Below are positions 3,801 through 5,182 of a DNA stretch of 5,182 nt, in pieces. Positions within the stretch are counted from its first letter, which is position 1. Every line of letters begins with the position of its first letter. The stretch is from Nitrospiraceae bacterium (GTDB lineage: Bacteria; Nitrospirota; UBA9217). The notes beneath the pieces were generated by a model. The model was not told where the DNA came from. It saw nothing but the letters and a program-made list of their open reading frames with translations, and did not search any database. The stretch covers positions 1 to 5,182 of the forward strand of contig DMKB01000333.1 in NCBI GenBank assembly GCA_003454665.1, in the 5' to 3' direction. Position numbers and translations under genes: made by a program.

Positions 3801-5138
3801 ATGAAGGGAAAATACGTGTTCTGGATATTGCTCGTATTCCTGGGTATGGGCATGGTGTTCCATGCTGTGCCCGGAGAAGCAGCGAGGAAAAAAATCAAGG
3901 TCTCAAGGCAGGGAAAGGCCTGCCTCGGATGCCATGAGGCCCGCTCCCCTGCCTTCGTAAAGGAATGGAAGCTCAGCTCACACGCGAAAAACGGCGTTGA
4001 CTGCTATACCTGCCATAAGGCGAATAAATCCGATCCCGATGCCATGAAGCACAACGGGTATACCATTTCCATACTGGTAACACCGAAAGACTGCTCGAAA
4101 TGCCATGCACAACAGGTAAAAGAAATGACCTCGAGCCATCACGCGAAGGCCGGCGATATCCTGAACTCCCTCGACAACTATCTCGGAGAAGTCATCGGAG
4201 GGGCCGAGGCCGTTGTCGTGGGATGCGTCCAGTGCCATGGCTCAAAAGTGAAAGTCACCGCCAACGGAAAGCTCGACATCAATACCTGGCCGAACACCGG
4301 TATCGGCCGGATCAATCCCGACGGTTCCCTCGGTTCCTGCACCGCCTGCCATGCACGCCACAGCTTTTCGGCGGCACAGGCGCGTGAACCTGAGGCCTGC
4401 GGCAAATGCCACCTCGGCCCCGACCATCCGCAGCTCGAGGTCTACGAAGAGTCGAAACACGGGATCCTGTATAAGGCAAACAAAGAGAGATTAAACATGC
4501 ATAAAAAAAGGTGGGTCGTAGGAAAGGACTACTCCGCCGCACCGACGTGCGCGACCTGCCACATGAGCGCAACGCCCAGCCAGCCGGCTACACACGATGT
4601 GGGCACGAGGATCAGCTGGACCCTGCGGCCGCCGATCTCCCGCAAGCAAGAAAACGCAGCCAAGAAACGAAGCAATATGCAGGATGTCTGCAGAAACTGT
4701 CATGCCGAACCGTACGTCAAGGGCTTCTACCGGCAGTTCGATAATCTCGTGAACCTGTACAATGACAAATTCGCAAAACCCGCGACGAACATCCGCAAGG
4801 AACTTATCAAGAAGGGCAAACTCACCAAGGCGAATTTTGACGACAAGCTGGACTGGATCTACTGGGAACTGTGGCACCATGAAGGCCGTCGGGCACGCCA
4901 CGGCGCGTCCATGTCAGGGCCTGACTACGCATGGTGGCACGGGATGTACGATGTGGCCAAGCACTTCTACAACGAGTTCTTGCCCGAGGTAAAGCACGTG
5001 GCCGGCCCGAAGCTGTACAAGCAACTCTCAAAGAAATATATCGAGAAAGATGTCCGCCACGAGTGGTACGTGAAGGGCATGAGCAAGGAACAGCTCCAAA
5101 AGACGCAGAAATTTTACAACAAGAGGTACGGTCAGTAA
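3801..5138 (+). CDS. Octaheme c-type cytochrome, hydroxylamine oxidoreductase-like
   Basis: This is a 445-residue exported protein. Residues 1-27 form a Sec signal peptide (KGK, a hydrophobic core at 5-23, and cleavage near GEA-A), so heme is attached in the periplasm. Eight CxxCH sites are present at 41, 68, 98, 142, 180, 200, 250 and 297. The heme 4 to 6 block matches the HAO family: GCVQCHGS, WPNTGIGRINPDGSLGSCTACHARHSFS (163-190), then EACGKCHLGPDHPQLEVYEESKHGI (198-222). HAO-like also are WELWHHEGRRARHGASMSGPDYAWWHGMYD (355-384). Extra His at 61, 113, 114, 187, 209 and 220 could serve as distal ligands. By analogy heme 4 (CVQCH) would be the catalytic heme. Family members oxidise hydroxylamine or hydrazine, or run reductively on nitrite or hydroxylamine. 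Which applies here is unknown. The protein is shorter than the Nitrosomonas enzyme and has no C-terminal membrane helix. No NapC/NrfH-like quinol partner is in the window. The cross-linking Tyr is not settled: Tyr376 of GPDY is a candidate to test by alignment. Confidence 0.88.
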   Translation: MKGKYVFWILLVFLGMGMVFHAVPGEAARKKIKVSRQGKACLGCHEARSPAFVKEWKLSSHAKNGVDCYTCHKANKSDPDAMKHNGYTISILVTPKDCSKCHAQQVKEMTSSHHAKAGDILNSLDNYLGEVIGGAEAVVVGCVQCHGSKVKVTANGKLDINTWPNTGIGRINPDGSLGSCTACHARHSFSAAQAREPEACGKCHLGPDHPQLEVYEESKHGILYKANKERLNMHKKRWVVGKDYSAAPTCATCHMSATPSQPATHDVGTRISWTLRPPISRKQENAAKKRSNMQDVCRNCHAEPYVKGFYRQFDNLVNLYNDKFAKPATNIRKELIKKGKLTKANFDDKLDWIYWELWHHEGRRARHGASMSGPDYAWWHGMYDVAKHFYNEFLPEVKHVAGPKLYKQLSKKYIEKDVRHEWYVKGMSKEQLQKTQKFYNKRYGQ

Positions 5139-5149
5139 AAACGCTGAGC

Positions 5150-5178
5150 GGCGGGGCGCCCTGCCCCGCCTTTTTTTT
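5150..5178 (+). terminator. Rho-independent terminator after the cytochrome
   Basis: A perfect 8-bp GC stem (GGCGGGGC at 5150-5157 with GCCCCGCC at 5163-5170) and a 5-nt loop are followed at once by eight T residues (5171-5178). It begins 12 nt after the stop codon. Together with the long leader this makes the cytochrome look monocistronic. Confidence 0.93.
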
Positions 5179-5182
5179 GCCT

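Overview
The window looks like chromosomal DNA from an anaerobic or facultatively respiring Gram-negative bacterium. A deltaproteobacterial (Desulfobacterota) or Nitrospirota-like lineage is my best guess. The basis is the ihfA / small MerR regulator / tRNA-Pro / surE / pcm order, a secreted octaheme cytochrome c related to hydroxylamine oxidoreductase, and clear Shine-Dalgarno and sigma70 signals. I cannot assign a species, and no phage, transposase, CRISPR or antiphage genes are visible.

Layout: (1) Positions 1-215 are AT-rich non-coding DNA with a degenerate heptamer array (TTTGNNN) at 71-116. (2) Positions 216-1047, plus strand: crcB (fluoride channel) followed by a DUF190/PII-like gene. 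(3) Positions 1052-2470, minus strand: surE then pcm, joined stop-to-start (TGAGTG), and ending 4 nt from the convergent DUF190 stop. (4) Positions 2483-2596: an imperfect inverted repeat made of 10-nt-phased CACGAA units, just upstream of the surE start. (5) Positions 2594-2711: tRNA-Pro(GGG) with an encoded CCA and a hairpin terminator. (6) Positions 2803-3397: a 110-residue MerR-type regulator overlapping the end of ihfA, with a near-consensus sigma70 promoter at 3420-3448. (7) Positions 3398-3800: a 403-nt divergent intergenic region with a CRP/FNR-like palindrome, candidate -10 elements and a 34-codon ORF with a good ribosome binding site. (8) Positions 3801-5138, plus strand: an octaheme HAO-like cytochrome c, closed by a strong rho-independent terminator at 5150-5178.

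How the parts fit: ihfA, the MerR gene and probably the tRNA form one minus-strand unit of nucleoid and regulatory functions. SurE (nucleotidase) and PCM (isoaspartyl repair) are a classic survival and repair pair, but the nlpD-rpoS continuation seen in many proteobacteria is absent: pcm runs directly into the crcB module. The cytochrome stands alone between its own leader and terminator. Its likely role is periplasmic nitrogen-oxide or hydroxylamine redox chemistry, and the FNR-like box would suit anaerobic control. The most interesting items are the short octaheme cytochrome with its leader region and the phased inverted repeat by surE. I see no clearly new multi-gene system.
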